5,787 nucleotides of DNA from Candidatus Zixiibacteriota bacterium (lineage in GTDB: Bacteria > Zixibacteria > MSB-5A5 > GN15 > PGXB01): positions 130,974 to 136,760 of the forward strand of contig CP070766.1 of the NCBI GenBank assembly GCA_020345705.1. The letters run 5' to 3'. The notes beneath the pieces are model-generated. The model was not told the DNA's origin and searched no databases. It worked only from the letters and a program-made list of their open reading frames with translations. Below, piece by piece: positions 1 through 5,787 of this stretch. Each line of letters starts with the position of its first letter. Position 1 is the stretch's first letter. Both the position numbers and the translations under genes were made by a program.

Positions 1-7
1 TATTCAT

Positions 8-35
8 TTGGCAATAAGCCTCTTTTCATTATATT
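8..35 (+). promoter_or_regulatory. Candidate sigma70-type promoter for the DUF72 gene
   Basis: A TTGGCA box at 8-13 (5 of 6 matches to TTGACA) is followed after 16 bases by TATATT at 30-35 (5 of 6 matches to TATAAT). Transcription would start near 42, giving a leader of about 60 bases before the ATG at 104. The rest of 1-103 shows no convincing coding sequence. The match is by eye only, and AT-rich edges produce chance hits. Confidence 0.42.
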
Positions 36-92
36 CATAGAATTGGCTGTCGAATTTATTGCTTTTTCGGGGATGGCATCCTGCCTGCTGTT

Positions 93-97
93 GGGAG
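93..97 (+). promoter_or_regulatory. Ribosome binding site deciding the DUF72 start
   Basis: GGGAG lies 6 bases before the ATG at 104. It favours that start over the in-frame TTG at 59, whose extra 15 residues (cysteine- and tryptophan-rich) do not resemble the start of the DUF72 fold. Confidence 0.7.
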
Positions 98-103
98 TTG
101 TGT

Positions 104-865
104 ATGGACAAAAAGGGCGGATTTTTCATAGGCACGTCCGGCTGGAACTATACCGGCTGGAGAGGGGTATTCTATCCCGAGAAAATCAAATCGAAGGATT
201 TTCTGTCCTTTTACGCCGACCACTTCTCAACGGTTGAGGTCAACTATTCCTTTTATCGCCTGCCAGAGGAATCGACGTACGAAAAATGGGTCGCACTCAC
301 GCCCGATGATTTTACCTTTGTTCTTAAATTGAGCCGCTTTATTACCCATATCAAACGACTGAAAGACGTCGGGGACGCGCTGGAAACTTTTATTGAACGG
401 TCCGAAACGCTTGGCGCCAAACGCGGTCCGCTTCTGGTTCAGCTTCCCCCGAGTTTCAGTTTCAAGGATGTCAACCGGAATCGTGTCCGCGATTTTCTCA
501 GGGCGGTACAAAGGCTGGGTGCATCCGCCGCCGTTGAATTCAGACATGAAACCTGGTTTGTCGATACGGTGTACGACCTGCTATCTGGTTTCGACGCCCC
601 GCTCGTTGTCGCCAATTCCAGCCGATACCCCAATCCGCCCGAAGATATCGCTACCGCCGATTTTGTCTATTTCCGTTTTCACGGCCCCGAGGAGCTTTTT
701 GCGTCACCCTATTCGGATAAGCAGCTCGCGCATTATGCTGATATCATGAAAAAGCATGCCCGGCAGGGCAAGGATGTCTATGCTTATTTCAATAACGACT
801 TCGGCGGCTTTGCCGCCGCCAACGCCTTGACACTGAAACGGATGGTGGGCAAGAAAAGAAGATAG
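104..865 (+). CDS. DUF72 (YecE-like) family TIM-barrel protein
   Basis: A 253-residue soluble protein of the DUF72/YecE family, a TIM-barrel-like fold whose biochemical role is not established. Family hallmarks appear in order: GTSGWNYTGWRGVFYP (residues 10-25), VEVN followed by SFYRLP (44-54), the ITHIKRL segment (80-86), LLVQLPPSF (110-118), VEFRHETW (144-151), YFRFHGP (189-195), and the C-terminal YAYFNND followed by a small-residue stretch and NA (227-241). Polar residues in these motifs (E45, N47, E145, R147, H148, R191, H193, N230, N231) probably line the barrel mouth. That is inference from their conservation in the family. The protein has no signal peptide or membrane segment, so it should be cytoplasmic. 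Length is normal and the frame is intact. It has its own likely promoter and sits 105 bases before the phosphoesterase gene. The family assignment is very secure; the function remains open. Confidence 0.95.
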   Translation: MDKKGGFFIGTSGWNYTGWRGVFYPEKIKSKDFLSFYADHFSTVEVNYSFYRLPEESTYEKWVALTPDDFTFVLKLSRFITHIKRLKDVGDALETFIERSETLGAKRGPLLVQLPPSFSFKDVNRNRVRDFLRAVQRLGASAAVEFRHETWFVDTVYDLLSGFDAPLVVANSSRYPNPPEDIATADFVYFRFHGPEELFASPYSDKQLAHYADIMKKHARQGKDVYAYFNNDFGGFAAANALTLKRMVGKKRR

Positions 866-955
866 CTTATGCTTATCGTTGCGTAGAATCTCCTTGCCGC
901 CCTTCGATTTGTTCCATACTTTCAATTAAAGCACAGAGTAAAATTCCCGGGATAT

Positions 956-960
956 AAGGG
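956..960 (+). promoter_or_regulatory. Weak ribosome binding site of the metallophosphoesterase gene
   Basis: AAGGG lies 10 bases before the ATG at 971, slightly farther than usual. The first metal-binding motif begins at residue 8 from this ATG, so the start is well supported by the protein even though the site is weak. Confidence 0.45.
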
Positions 961-970
961 CCGACACCGC

Positions 971-1768
971 ATGAAACTCGTCTGGCTGAACGATATTCAT
1001 CTCAATCTCCTGAGCCGGAATGTGGCCACGGCTTTCATCGAGGCGGTCGGCGACGCCGAGCCCGACGCCGTCCTTATCGGCGGTGATATCGCCGAATCGC
1101 ACGACCTTGTCGACCATCTCAGAACCTTCGAAACGGCCATTGGAAAACCGATCTATTTCGTCCTCGGAAGCCATGATTACTACGGCAGTTCCATCAGCGA
1201 CGTCAGATCAATGCTGAAGAATGTCACTTCGCCAAGTAACGACCTTGTCTGGCTTGAAAACGAAGGCGTCATACGCCTGTCAGAGAAAACCGCGCTTATC
1301 GGGCACGGTTCCTGGCCGGATGGCCGGTTCGGCGATTATGACGGCTCAGATATTATGATTAGCGATTTCTTTTGCATCCAAGAATTTATCGATCGAACCA
1401 GAGAAGAAAGATTATCATTAATGCAGACTCTGGCCCAGGAGGCCGTCGAGCATTTCGAAAAAACTCTTCCGAATGCGCTTGAAGTAGCTGAAAATATCAT
1501 ACTAATCACGCATGTCCCGCCGTTCAGGGAAGCATGCCTCTATGAGAACAAAATCTCCGATGATGCCCACCTGCCGTTTTTTTCATCGAAGGTTGTCGGC
1601 GACGTCCTTCTTGATGTCATGCAATCCGCCACCGACAAAAAACTCACGGCCCTTTGCGGCCATACTCACGGCCGGGGGGAAATCCAGATGCTGCCCAACC
1701 TTCGGGTTCTTCTTGGTGGCGCCCGTTACGGTGATCCAAAAATCCAGAAGATTTTCGAATTCGAATAG
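971..1768 (+). CDS. Calcineurin-like metallophosphoesterase
   Basis: A 265-residue cytoplasmic protein of the calcineurin-like phosphoesterase superfamily (binuclear metal hydrolases acting on phosphomono- or diesters). The metal-site motifs occur in order: D8-x-H10, GGD with D39, GSHD with H68 (usually GNHD), H181 in THVPP, and GHTHG with H231 and H233. The only departure is Ser67 where the family normally has the metal-bridging Asn. No signal peptide or transmembrane helix is seen. The start is fixed by the first motif lying within ten residues of the ATG. Substrate cannot be read from the sequence; nucleotidase, cyclic-nucleotide phosphodiesterase and protein phosphatase roles all exist in the superfamily. 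It lies between the DUF72 gene and the bd-like pair with gaps of 105 and 86 bases, so it could be read with either neighbour or alone. Confidence 0.93.
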   Translation: MKLVWLNDIHLNLLSRNVATAFIEAVGDAEPDAVLIGGDIAESHDLVDHLRTFETAIGKPIYFVLGSHDYYGSSISDVRSMLKNVTSPSNDLVWLENEGVIRLSEKTALIGHGSWPDGRFGDYDGSDIMISDFFCIQEFIDRTREERLSLMQTLAQEAVEHFEKTLPNALEVAENIILITHVPPFREACLYENKISDDAHLPFFSSKVVGDVLLDVMQSATDKKLTALCGHTHGRGEIQMLPNLRVLLGGARYGDPKIQKIFEFE

Positions 1769-1854
1769 AACGCGGGATATATCGGGATTCTGCCGATCAG
1801 AGGCCTGAAAATATTTCTGTTGCAATCGCGTGGTCGATTCGAAATATTCAACGT

Positions 1855-3279
1855 ATGGATTTCCCAATATTTTTCCTCGACTTTTTCGGCAACCGAATGC
1901 TTATAGCAGTGATTGCCAGCGTCCATGTTTTCATCAGCCACGGCCTGGCCGTTGGGGCGTATCCCGTTGTCACCTTGCTGGAATGGCGCGGCTGGCGAAA
2001 AAAAAGCGAGGAGTGGGACAATCTTGCATACAAAATCACATTTGTGCTCTTTATCGTCACCACCTCAGTCGGCGCTCTGACGGGGGTCGGGATATGGCTG
2101 TCAACCTCGCTGATCGCACCCTTCGGAATCGGGAGTCTTCTGAGGATATTTTTCTGGGCTTGGTTCGTCGAATGGTTTGTGTTTGTCATCGAGGTTGTCC
2201 TGATTGTCATTTACTTTCTGACCTGGAAGCGCTGGAAAGAGGGCGCCAAGAAGAAACTGCATATCGGATTCGGCGCTTTTTTAAGCGCTTTTTCATGGAT
2301 TACCATGGTTATTATCACTGCCATCCTGGGCTTTATGATGGGATCGGGAGTCTGGCCGGAAAGCCGATCGTTGTTTTCGGCGATAGCCAATCCGCTTTAT
2401 CTACCGCAACTGGCCTTTCGGACATCATATGCCATGATCATTTCCGGGCTTCTGACATGGTTCCTGATCTTCTTCTTCACCAAAAGGGGAACCGATTTTC
2501 GCCGCCGGGCCGTCCGTTTTGCATCGACCTGGATTCTTGCCTGGGTTCCGCTCTTTGTTGTGGGCTCGTTCTGGTATTGGAATAAGGCCCCGGAAGCAAT
2601 GCGGGCCAATATCGACGTGGCTCTGCTTACCCAGCGATTCGCGCAGTGGCATGAAACACTGGCGCTCATAATCGCCGTCGCCGTGATTGCCATAGTCATT
2701 GTCGCGCTGGTCGGCGTCATCAGGCCCCGGATGATACCCGGAATTGCCCTGCTGATCCCGCTTGTCTTGGGCGTCTGGCTTCTCGGTCATTTCGAACGCG
2801 TTCGGGAATTTATTCGCAAACCATATATAATCGCCGACTACATGTATTCCAACGGCGTCACCGTGTCCGAACTGCAGGTTTTCCAGCGTGACGGAATCCT
2901 GCCGTACGCAACTTACGTGCGCAACCAAAACGTCACCGACAATAACATGGTCGAAGCCGGCCGCGACGTCTTTCTCGTTACATGCACCCGCTGTCACACG
3001 ACCACTGGCATAAACGGTGTTGTGTCGAAATTCAATAATCTGTACGGTGAGGAATCGTGGGACGAGAGCGCCATGACGGCCCTTATCCATACCATGCACA
3101 TCTCCCGAACTTTTATGCCGCCCTTTCCGGGAAACGATCGGGAAGCCGAGGCGCTGACAGCCTACTTAAGGAGCCTGAGGAGCAATCCGGAGCTTATTCT
3201 GGATGCTCATGCGGGTTGGGCAAGACGCTCGTCTTCGGGAACGCCGTCGATGGCCGGCGCAGATGGAAGGAAGCGTTAG
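1855..3279 (+). CDS. Cytochrome bd-superfamily subunit I-like protein with C-terminal cytochrome c domain (first paralog)
   Basis: A 474-residue inner-membrane protein: eight predicted helices (about 15-40, 61-82, 98-122, 137-163, 188-209, 222-242, 268-289, 293-312) followed by a class I-type cytochrome c domain (about 362-445) with CTRCH at 377-381 and a likely Met ligand, M421, in MPPF. The first helices resemble E. coli CydA by hand alignment: H24 at the position of ligand H19, ALTGVG in TM2 against its VATGLT, acidic E106 and E113 in TM3 near E99/E107, and KKLH at the start of TM4. Arg189 stands where CydA has the b558 ligand H186. H312 aligns roughly with E445. The long Q-loop between TM6 and TM7 is absent (about 25 residues). 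Lys/Arg-rich loops after TM1, TM3 and TM5 put the C-terminal haem in the periplasm. No good Shine-Dalgarno precedes the ATG. The likely role is an oxygen-reductase-like subunit fed by a c-type donor. The superfamily call is good; the activity is inferred. Confidence 0.88.
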   Translation: MDFPIFFLDFFGNRMLIAVIASVHVFISHGLAVGAYPVVTLLEWRGWRKKSEEWDNLAYKITFVLFIVTTSVGALTGVGIWLSTSLIAPFGIGSLLRIFFWAWFVEWFVFVIEVVLIVIYFLTWKRWKEGAKKKLHIGFGAFLSAFSWITMVIITAILGFMMGSGVWPESRSLFSAIANPLYLPQLAFRTSYAMIISGLLTWFLIFFFTKRGTDFRRRAVRFASTWILAWVPLFVVGSFWYWNKAPEAMRANIDVALLTQRFAQWHETLALIIAVAVIAIVIVALVGVIRPRMIPGIALLIPLVLGVWLLGHFERVREFIRKPYIIADYMYSNGVTVSELQVFQRDGILPYATYVRNQNVTDNNMVEAGRDVFLVTCTRCHTTTGINGVVSKFNNLYGEESWDESAMTALIHTMHISRTFMPPFPGNDREAEALTAYLRSLRSNPELILDAHAGWARRSSSGTPSMAGADGRKR

Positions 3280-3296
3280 ATTAGATCGGGTTTGAT

Positions 3297-4667
3297 ATGC
3301 CATTAACGTTAGAAAATGTGATGATCCTGGCTCTCATGCAGACTCCGGTCCCACGCGATATCGATCTGCCGCTTCCGGTCGGTGATTTCGAATTGAAGTT
3401 GCTCCTGGTCGTCCTTTTCCTCGTGCATATCTTCTTTGTCAATTTGATGGTCGGCGGGTCGCTCTTGTCGGTTTTCTTCGAAATCCTGGGCCTTTCGGCA
3501 GGCCGATATGATAAACTGGCCAAAAAAATTACCGAGACAATCACCGTCAATAAGAGTCTGGCGGTGGTTCTGGGTGTCGGGCCGCTTCTGTGCATCAATC
3601 TTGTCTATACCTTGCATTTTTATTCGGCGAATTCACTGACCGGTTATGCCTGGATCTCCATTGTCCCGCTTGTCGCCCTCGCTTTTCTGCTGGCATATAT
3701 CCATAAGTACACCTGGGAGATCTGGACCGGGACAAAGAAGCAATTGCACGTCCTGGTCGGCGTTTTTTCCGGGCTGCTGTTTCTCTTTGTGCCGTTCATA
3801 TTTCTGTCAAATGCCAATCTGATGCTCTTCCCGGGCGAATGGCATAAGGTAACCGGCTTTTTCTCGTCATTGCGCGTAGGAAATGTATTCCCTCGATATT
3901 TCCACTTTCTCTCAGCCTCGCTGGCCTTGACCGGTCTGTTTCTGGCCGGATGGTTCGGCCGCAAACGGTACCCGGTCGAGAAATATCTGCCGGGATTTCC
4001 GCGGGCCGAATTACGCCGGCTTTTCTACCGAATCGCTTTCTACCTGACTCTTGCCCAGCTCGCTTTTGGTCCCCTGCTTCTTTTTACACTTCCTTTTGAG
4101 GGATTAAGTCGGGAGCTTTTTTTGCTTATTCTGCTGGGTATTCTGATTGCCGTGGCGGTGCTTCTTGCGCTTAGATGGGAGATACGGTCCCCGGATGAGA
4201 AAATTGGTCGGCTGTATATCGGAATTTGTTTCCTTTTCAGCCTGATTGTTCTGGCCATGGGGACGGGGCGCCACGTATATCGCGAGGTCAGTTTGGCTGA
4301 ACACAAAAAGCTTGTCGAAGAGGCATCGATCGACTTCAGGGCCCTGGAAACGGCCACCCGGCTGAGCATCGAAGCAGGCTATGGCGCCGGTGAGGCGGTG
4401 ACTGTCGAGCTGACCGGGGAGAGGGTCTTTCTGAATTGTGCCGCCTGCCACGCCGTAGATAGGGTCCTCGCCGGACCGTCGTTGGAAGAGATCTACTTTT
4501 TATACGATGGTGATCCGAAGGGCATTGCCGATTGGGCCAGAGCCCCCGGCAGGAAGCGGACGGAATTTGCTCCCATGCCTGCCTTCGCCCACCTTGGTGA
4601 TGAAAAGCTGAGGCTTGTCGCGGATTATATTCTTGAAAAGGGAGGCGAAGCCGCCCTGAATCAGTAG
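3297..4667 (+). CDS. Cytochrome bd-superfamily-like membrane protein with C-terminal cytochrome c domain (second paralog)
   Basis: A 456-residue membrane protein built like its upstream neighbour: eight predicted helices (about 33-62, 86-108, 117-137, 150-171, 201-220, 243-266, 273-293, 304-322), a linker, then a cytochrome c domain with CAACH at 381-385 and a likely Met ligand, M427, in PMPAF. H44 in TM1 and H203 in TM5 fall where CydA has ligands H19 and H186. H326 follows TM8. TM3 has no Glu matching the CydA proton-path pair. There is no Q-loop. Loops rich in Lys/Arg after TM1, TM3, TM5 and TM7 again place the haem c in the periplasm. The gene begins 17 bases after the first paralog ends, so the two are almost certainly co-transcribed and probably form one complex. 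GGG at 3288-3290 is a weak ribosome site 6 bases before the ATG. It is more divergent from CydA than its neighbour; a wholly different 8-helix family is possible but less likely. Confidence 0.86.
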   Translation: MPLTLENVMILALMQTPVPRDIDLPLPVGDFELKLLLVVLFLVHIFFVNLMVGGSLLSVFFEILGLSAGRYDKLAKKITETITVNKSLAVVLGVGPLLCINLVYTLHFYSANSLTGYAWISIVPLVALAFLLAYIHKYTWEIWTGTKKQLHVLVGVFSGLLFLFVPFIFLSNANLMLFPGEWHKVTGFFSSLRVGNVFPRYFHFLSASLALTGLFLAGWFGRKRYPVEKYLPGFPRAELRRLFYRIAFYLTLAQLAFGPLLLFTLPFEGLSRELFLLILLGILIAVAVLLALRWEIRSPDEKIGRLYIGICFLFSLIVLAMGTGRHVYREVSLAEHKKLVEEASIDFRALETATRLSIEAGYGAGEAVTVELTGERVFLNCAACHAVDRVLAGPSLEEIYFLYDGDPKGIADWARAPGRKRTEFAPMPAFAHLGDEKLRLVADYILEKGGEAALNQ

Positions 4668-4756
4668 ATCCGGCCGGCGGCATAATGTCCTCTAACTTCC
4701 AATCCTGCCGGAATGGACACCGTAAAAAGCAGGATGGGCAGAATAGCGGATAATCA

Positions 4757-4773
4757 TACCAGACATTCTGGTA
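4757..4773. repeat. Perfect inverted repeat, 7-base arms with 3-base centre
   Basis: TACCAGA (4757-4763) and TCTGGTA (4767-4773) are exact reverse complements around CAT. No T-run follows, so it is not a typical intrinsic terminator. It could be a dimeric repressor or activator site, or a small RNA hairpin at the 3' end of the bd-like transcript. Confidence 0.6.
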
Positions 4774-4861
4774 CGGTATTCGCCGAGGGATTCGATGGCG
4801 ACGCCGTTATTAGCACCCGGGGGAGCCGAGTGATAAATATGGATTAATCCGATAGAAATTG

Positions 4862-4879
4862 TTGTCATTTATATCACAA
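4862..4879. promoter_or_regulatory. CRP/FNR-superfamily-like operator
   Basis: The site contains TGTCA, six bases, then TCACA (4863-4878). This matches the CRP consensus TGTGA-N6-TCACA with one mismatch and exact spacing, and is flanked by T and A to give outer arms TTGT/ACAA. Its centre (4870.5) lies about 60 bases upstream of the predicted transcription start (near 4931), the usual class I activator position. The regulator cannot be named; a CRP, FNR or DNR type protein of the same superfamily would fit. Inference from pattern and placement only. Confidence 0.45.
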
Positions 4880-4895
4880 TTCTACAAAAAAGTGC

Positions 4896-4924
4896 TTGAC
4901 AATCCGGGAGAAGTTCGTTTTCAT
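4896..4924 (+). promoter_or_regulatory. Candidate sigma70-type promoter for the multihaem cytochrome gene
   Basis: A perfect TTGACA at 4896-4901, inside CTTGACA, is followed after 17 bases by TTTCAT at 4919-4924, a weak -10 element (4 of 6). A strong -35 with a poor -10 and an upstream activator-like palindrome is the usual look of an activator-dependent promoter. Predicted start is near 4931. Confidence 0.5.
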
Positions 4925-4972
4925 TAGAGACAGCGAAGGGGTAGTATTTCTAGGTCAGTTCAACTATAGCGA

Positions 4973-4998
4973 AGATTACATTGTATTAATAGATTACA
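4973..4998 (+). repeat. Short direct repeat in the leader
   Basis: AGATTACA occurs at 4973-4980 and again at 4991-4998, a period of 18 bases. It lies inside the predicted untranslated leader. The repeat is real but short and could be chance. Confidence 0.4.
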
Positions 4999-5047
4999 AA
5001 GAGAATCGTTCGCTTCTATTGGAGTATTGGGTCAAACAATATATCCT

Positions 5048-5052
5048 GAGGG
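5048..5052 (+). promoter_or_regulatory. Ribosome binding site deciding the multihaem cytochrome start
   Basis: GAGGG lies 1 base before the ATG at 5054 and 4 bases before the ATG at 5057. The wider spacing favours 5057, which also gives a classic Met-Lys-Lys signal peptide start. The choice alters only one residue. Confidence 0.55.
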
Positions 5053-5056
5053 TATG

Positions 5057-5787
5057 ATGAAGAAAAATAACATATCCGCTATACCGGGGCTTTTGGTAAT
5101 GCTCATGGCAATATTCGCGACGTCGCTTTCTCTCGCGGAAGTATATGACCGCCAAAAGCTTGTTGAGGAAAATTCCACCTGCCTTGGGTGCCATGAAGAT
5201 CAGGAAGCCTCACTCCACGGAACAACGCATCAACTCAGCTCCGATGAAGAATTGCCGTCGCCCATGGCGGTAGGATGCATCGGTTGCCATGACGGCTGGG
5301 AAACACACATTGAAGATCCTTCGGAAGAGAACATTGCCGCCCTGCAGGAATATTCCCGTTTTGATCAGGCTGAGCTTTGCGGCCGGTGTCATCTGACGTC
5401 TCATCAATCTTCCATGATGTCAACCGATCCTCATCATCGAACTGAAATCGCATGCCTGACCTGTCACGCCGTCCATAATAACCTTAACCGGGCGCTTGTG
5501 AAAGACGACACTCAGAACTTCTGCGTCACCTGTCATTCGGCCGTTGCCGCGGATTTCAAACGCCGCTCGGCACATCCGCTTGAATCGGAAAATATCCGCT
5601 GCACGGATTGCCATTTCGCAGACGGAAACATGGATGAGACCCTTGCCCGCGGTATTGAATGGACGTGTCAGACGTGCCATACCGATCTGGCCGGCCCGTA
5701 TCTGTATGAACATCCGGTTGTCTATAATCATCTGGTTGAAGGTGTCGGCTGCATCGAATGTCATGAGCCTCATGGTTCCGTCAATGA
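5057..5787 (+). CDS. Exported multihaem c-type cytochrome (partial, 3' end beyond window)
   Basis: The frame stays open to the window edge, giving 243 residues with no stop. Residues 1-27 form a signal peptide: MKKNN, a hydrophobic core, and a probable cleavage site after SLSLA. The mature part carries eight CXXCH haem c motifs starting at residues 42 (CLGCH), 74 (CIGCH), 108 (CGRCH), 133 (CLTCH), 156 (CVTCH), 182 (CTDCH), 204 (CQTCH) and 232 (CIECH). Additional histidines such as those in LHGTTH, TSH, PHH, AVH, SAHP and YEHP are candidate distal ligands for bis-His haems. The last motif runs into EPHGSVN, a sequence typical of multihaem cytochromes of the doubled-CXXCH and MtrA/DmsE-like kinds. 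The protein is periplasmic, or possibly further exported, and transfers electrons. The final haem number and subfamily need the missing end. It has its own promoter region but follows the bd-like pair, so it may supply or accept electrons from it; that link is inferred. Confidence 0.93.
   Translation, partial: MKKNNISAIPGLLVMLMAIFATSLSLAEVYDRQKLVEENSTCLGCHEDQEASLHGTTHQLSSDEELPSPMAVGCIGCHDGWETHIEDPSEENIAALQEYSRFDQAELCGRCHLTSHQSSMMSTDPHHRTEIACLTCHAVHNNLNRALVKDDTQNFCVTCHSAVAADFKRRSAHPLESENIRCTDCHFADGNMDETLARGIEWTCQTCHTDLAGPYLYEHPVVYNHLVEGVGCIECHEPHGSVN

Larger units (their letters stand above)
4668..5056. other. Regulatory intergenic region before the multihaem cytochrome
   Basis: This 389-base stretch has no convincing coding sequence on either strand. 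From left to right it holds an inverted repeat ATCCTGC/GCAGGAT (4702-4708 and 4729-4735), a perfect 7-base dyad (4757-4773), the palindrome GGATTAATCC (4841-4850), a CRP/FNR-like palindrome (4862-4879), a sigma70-like promoter (4896-4924), and a leader of about 125 bases with an 8-base direct repeat. No hairpin followed by a T-run was found after the second bd-like gene, so termination there is unclear. Confidence 0.7.

Noticed and set aside
227..547. Minus-strand open frame opposite the DUF72 gene
   Set aside because: Lies wholly across a gene with clear family motifs and its translation shows no recognisable domain; it is a shadow frame.
939..944. TAAAAT as a -10 box for the metallophosphoesterase gene
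   Set aside because: No acceptable -35 lies 16-18 bases upstream, so it is not listed as a promoter.
1820..1848. TTGCAA and AATATT as a promoter for the bd-like pair
   Set aside because: Both boxes match only 4 of 6 and would start transcription at the ATG itself; too weak to call.
1830..2585. Plus-strand open frame (251 codons) overlapping the start of the first bd-like gene
   Set aside because: It is an alternative frame of the same sequence, with scattered Cys and Arg and no coherent domain; the overlapping frame aligns with CydA.
2425..3099. Long minus-strand open frame (224 codons) opposite the first bd-like gene
   Set aside because: Its translation is rich in Gly, Asp and His with no hydrophobic pattern or motif, as expected from the complement of a membrane-protein gene; the + strand frame has helices and a CXXCH domain.
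1855..4667. Naming the pair cydA and cydB
   Set aside because: Neither has the Q-loop, the second is not recognisably CydB, and both carry haem c domains; the standard symbols would imply quinol oxidase activity that the sequence does not support.
4650..4681. GCCGCC/GGCGGC inverted repeat across the stop codon of the second bd-like gene as a terminator
   Set aside because: The loop is 20 bases, the stem only 6, and no T-run follows; it is not credible as an intrinsic terminator.

Overview
The window looks like a chromosomal segment from a Gram-negative, respiratory bacterium rich in c-type cytochromes. The signs are ten CXXCH haem-attachment motifs in three proteins, an exported multihaem cytochrome, membrane oxidase-like proteins that carry cytochrome c domains, and intermediate base composition. 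No phage, IS, CRISPR or RNA gene is visible. Lineage cannot be fixed from the sequence alone. Uncultivated FCB-group or deltaproteobacterial-type lineages are plausible, but that is inference.

Layout, with all genes on the + strand: (1) 104-865, a DUF72/YecE-family TIM-barrel protein, preceded by a good sigma70-like promoter at the window edge. (2) 971-1768, a calcineurin-like metallophosphoesterase with an altered GNHD motif (GSHD). (3) 1855-3279 and (4) 3297-4667, two adjacent 8-helix membrane proteins that resemble subunit I (CydA) of the cytochrome bd superfamily, each ending in a single-haem cytochrome c domain. (5) 4668-5056, a 389-base non-coding region with dyad symmetries, a CRP/FNR-like palindrome, a sigma70-like promoter and a long leader. 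(6) 5057 to the window end, an exported multihaem c-type cytochrome with eight CXXCH motifs so far, cut off by the window.

The main interest is the tandem bd-like pair. Both proteins lack the long periplasmic Q-loop between TM6 and TM7 that characterised quinol-oxidising bd enzymes use. Both have a predicted topology that places the C-terminal haem c in the periplasm. By my hand alignment they split the usual haem-ligand and proton-path residues between them. This fits the non-quinol branches of the bd superfamily, or a heterodimer of paralogs analogous in arrangement to archaeal CydAA', with a periplasmic cytochrome as redox partner. The multihaem cytochrome downstream is an obvious candidate partner, but it has its own apparent promoter, so the link rests on proximity only. 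Oxygen reduction is inferred, not shown. The first two genes have no evident functional tie to the cytochromes.
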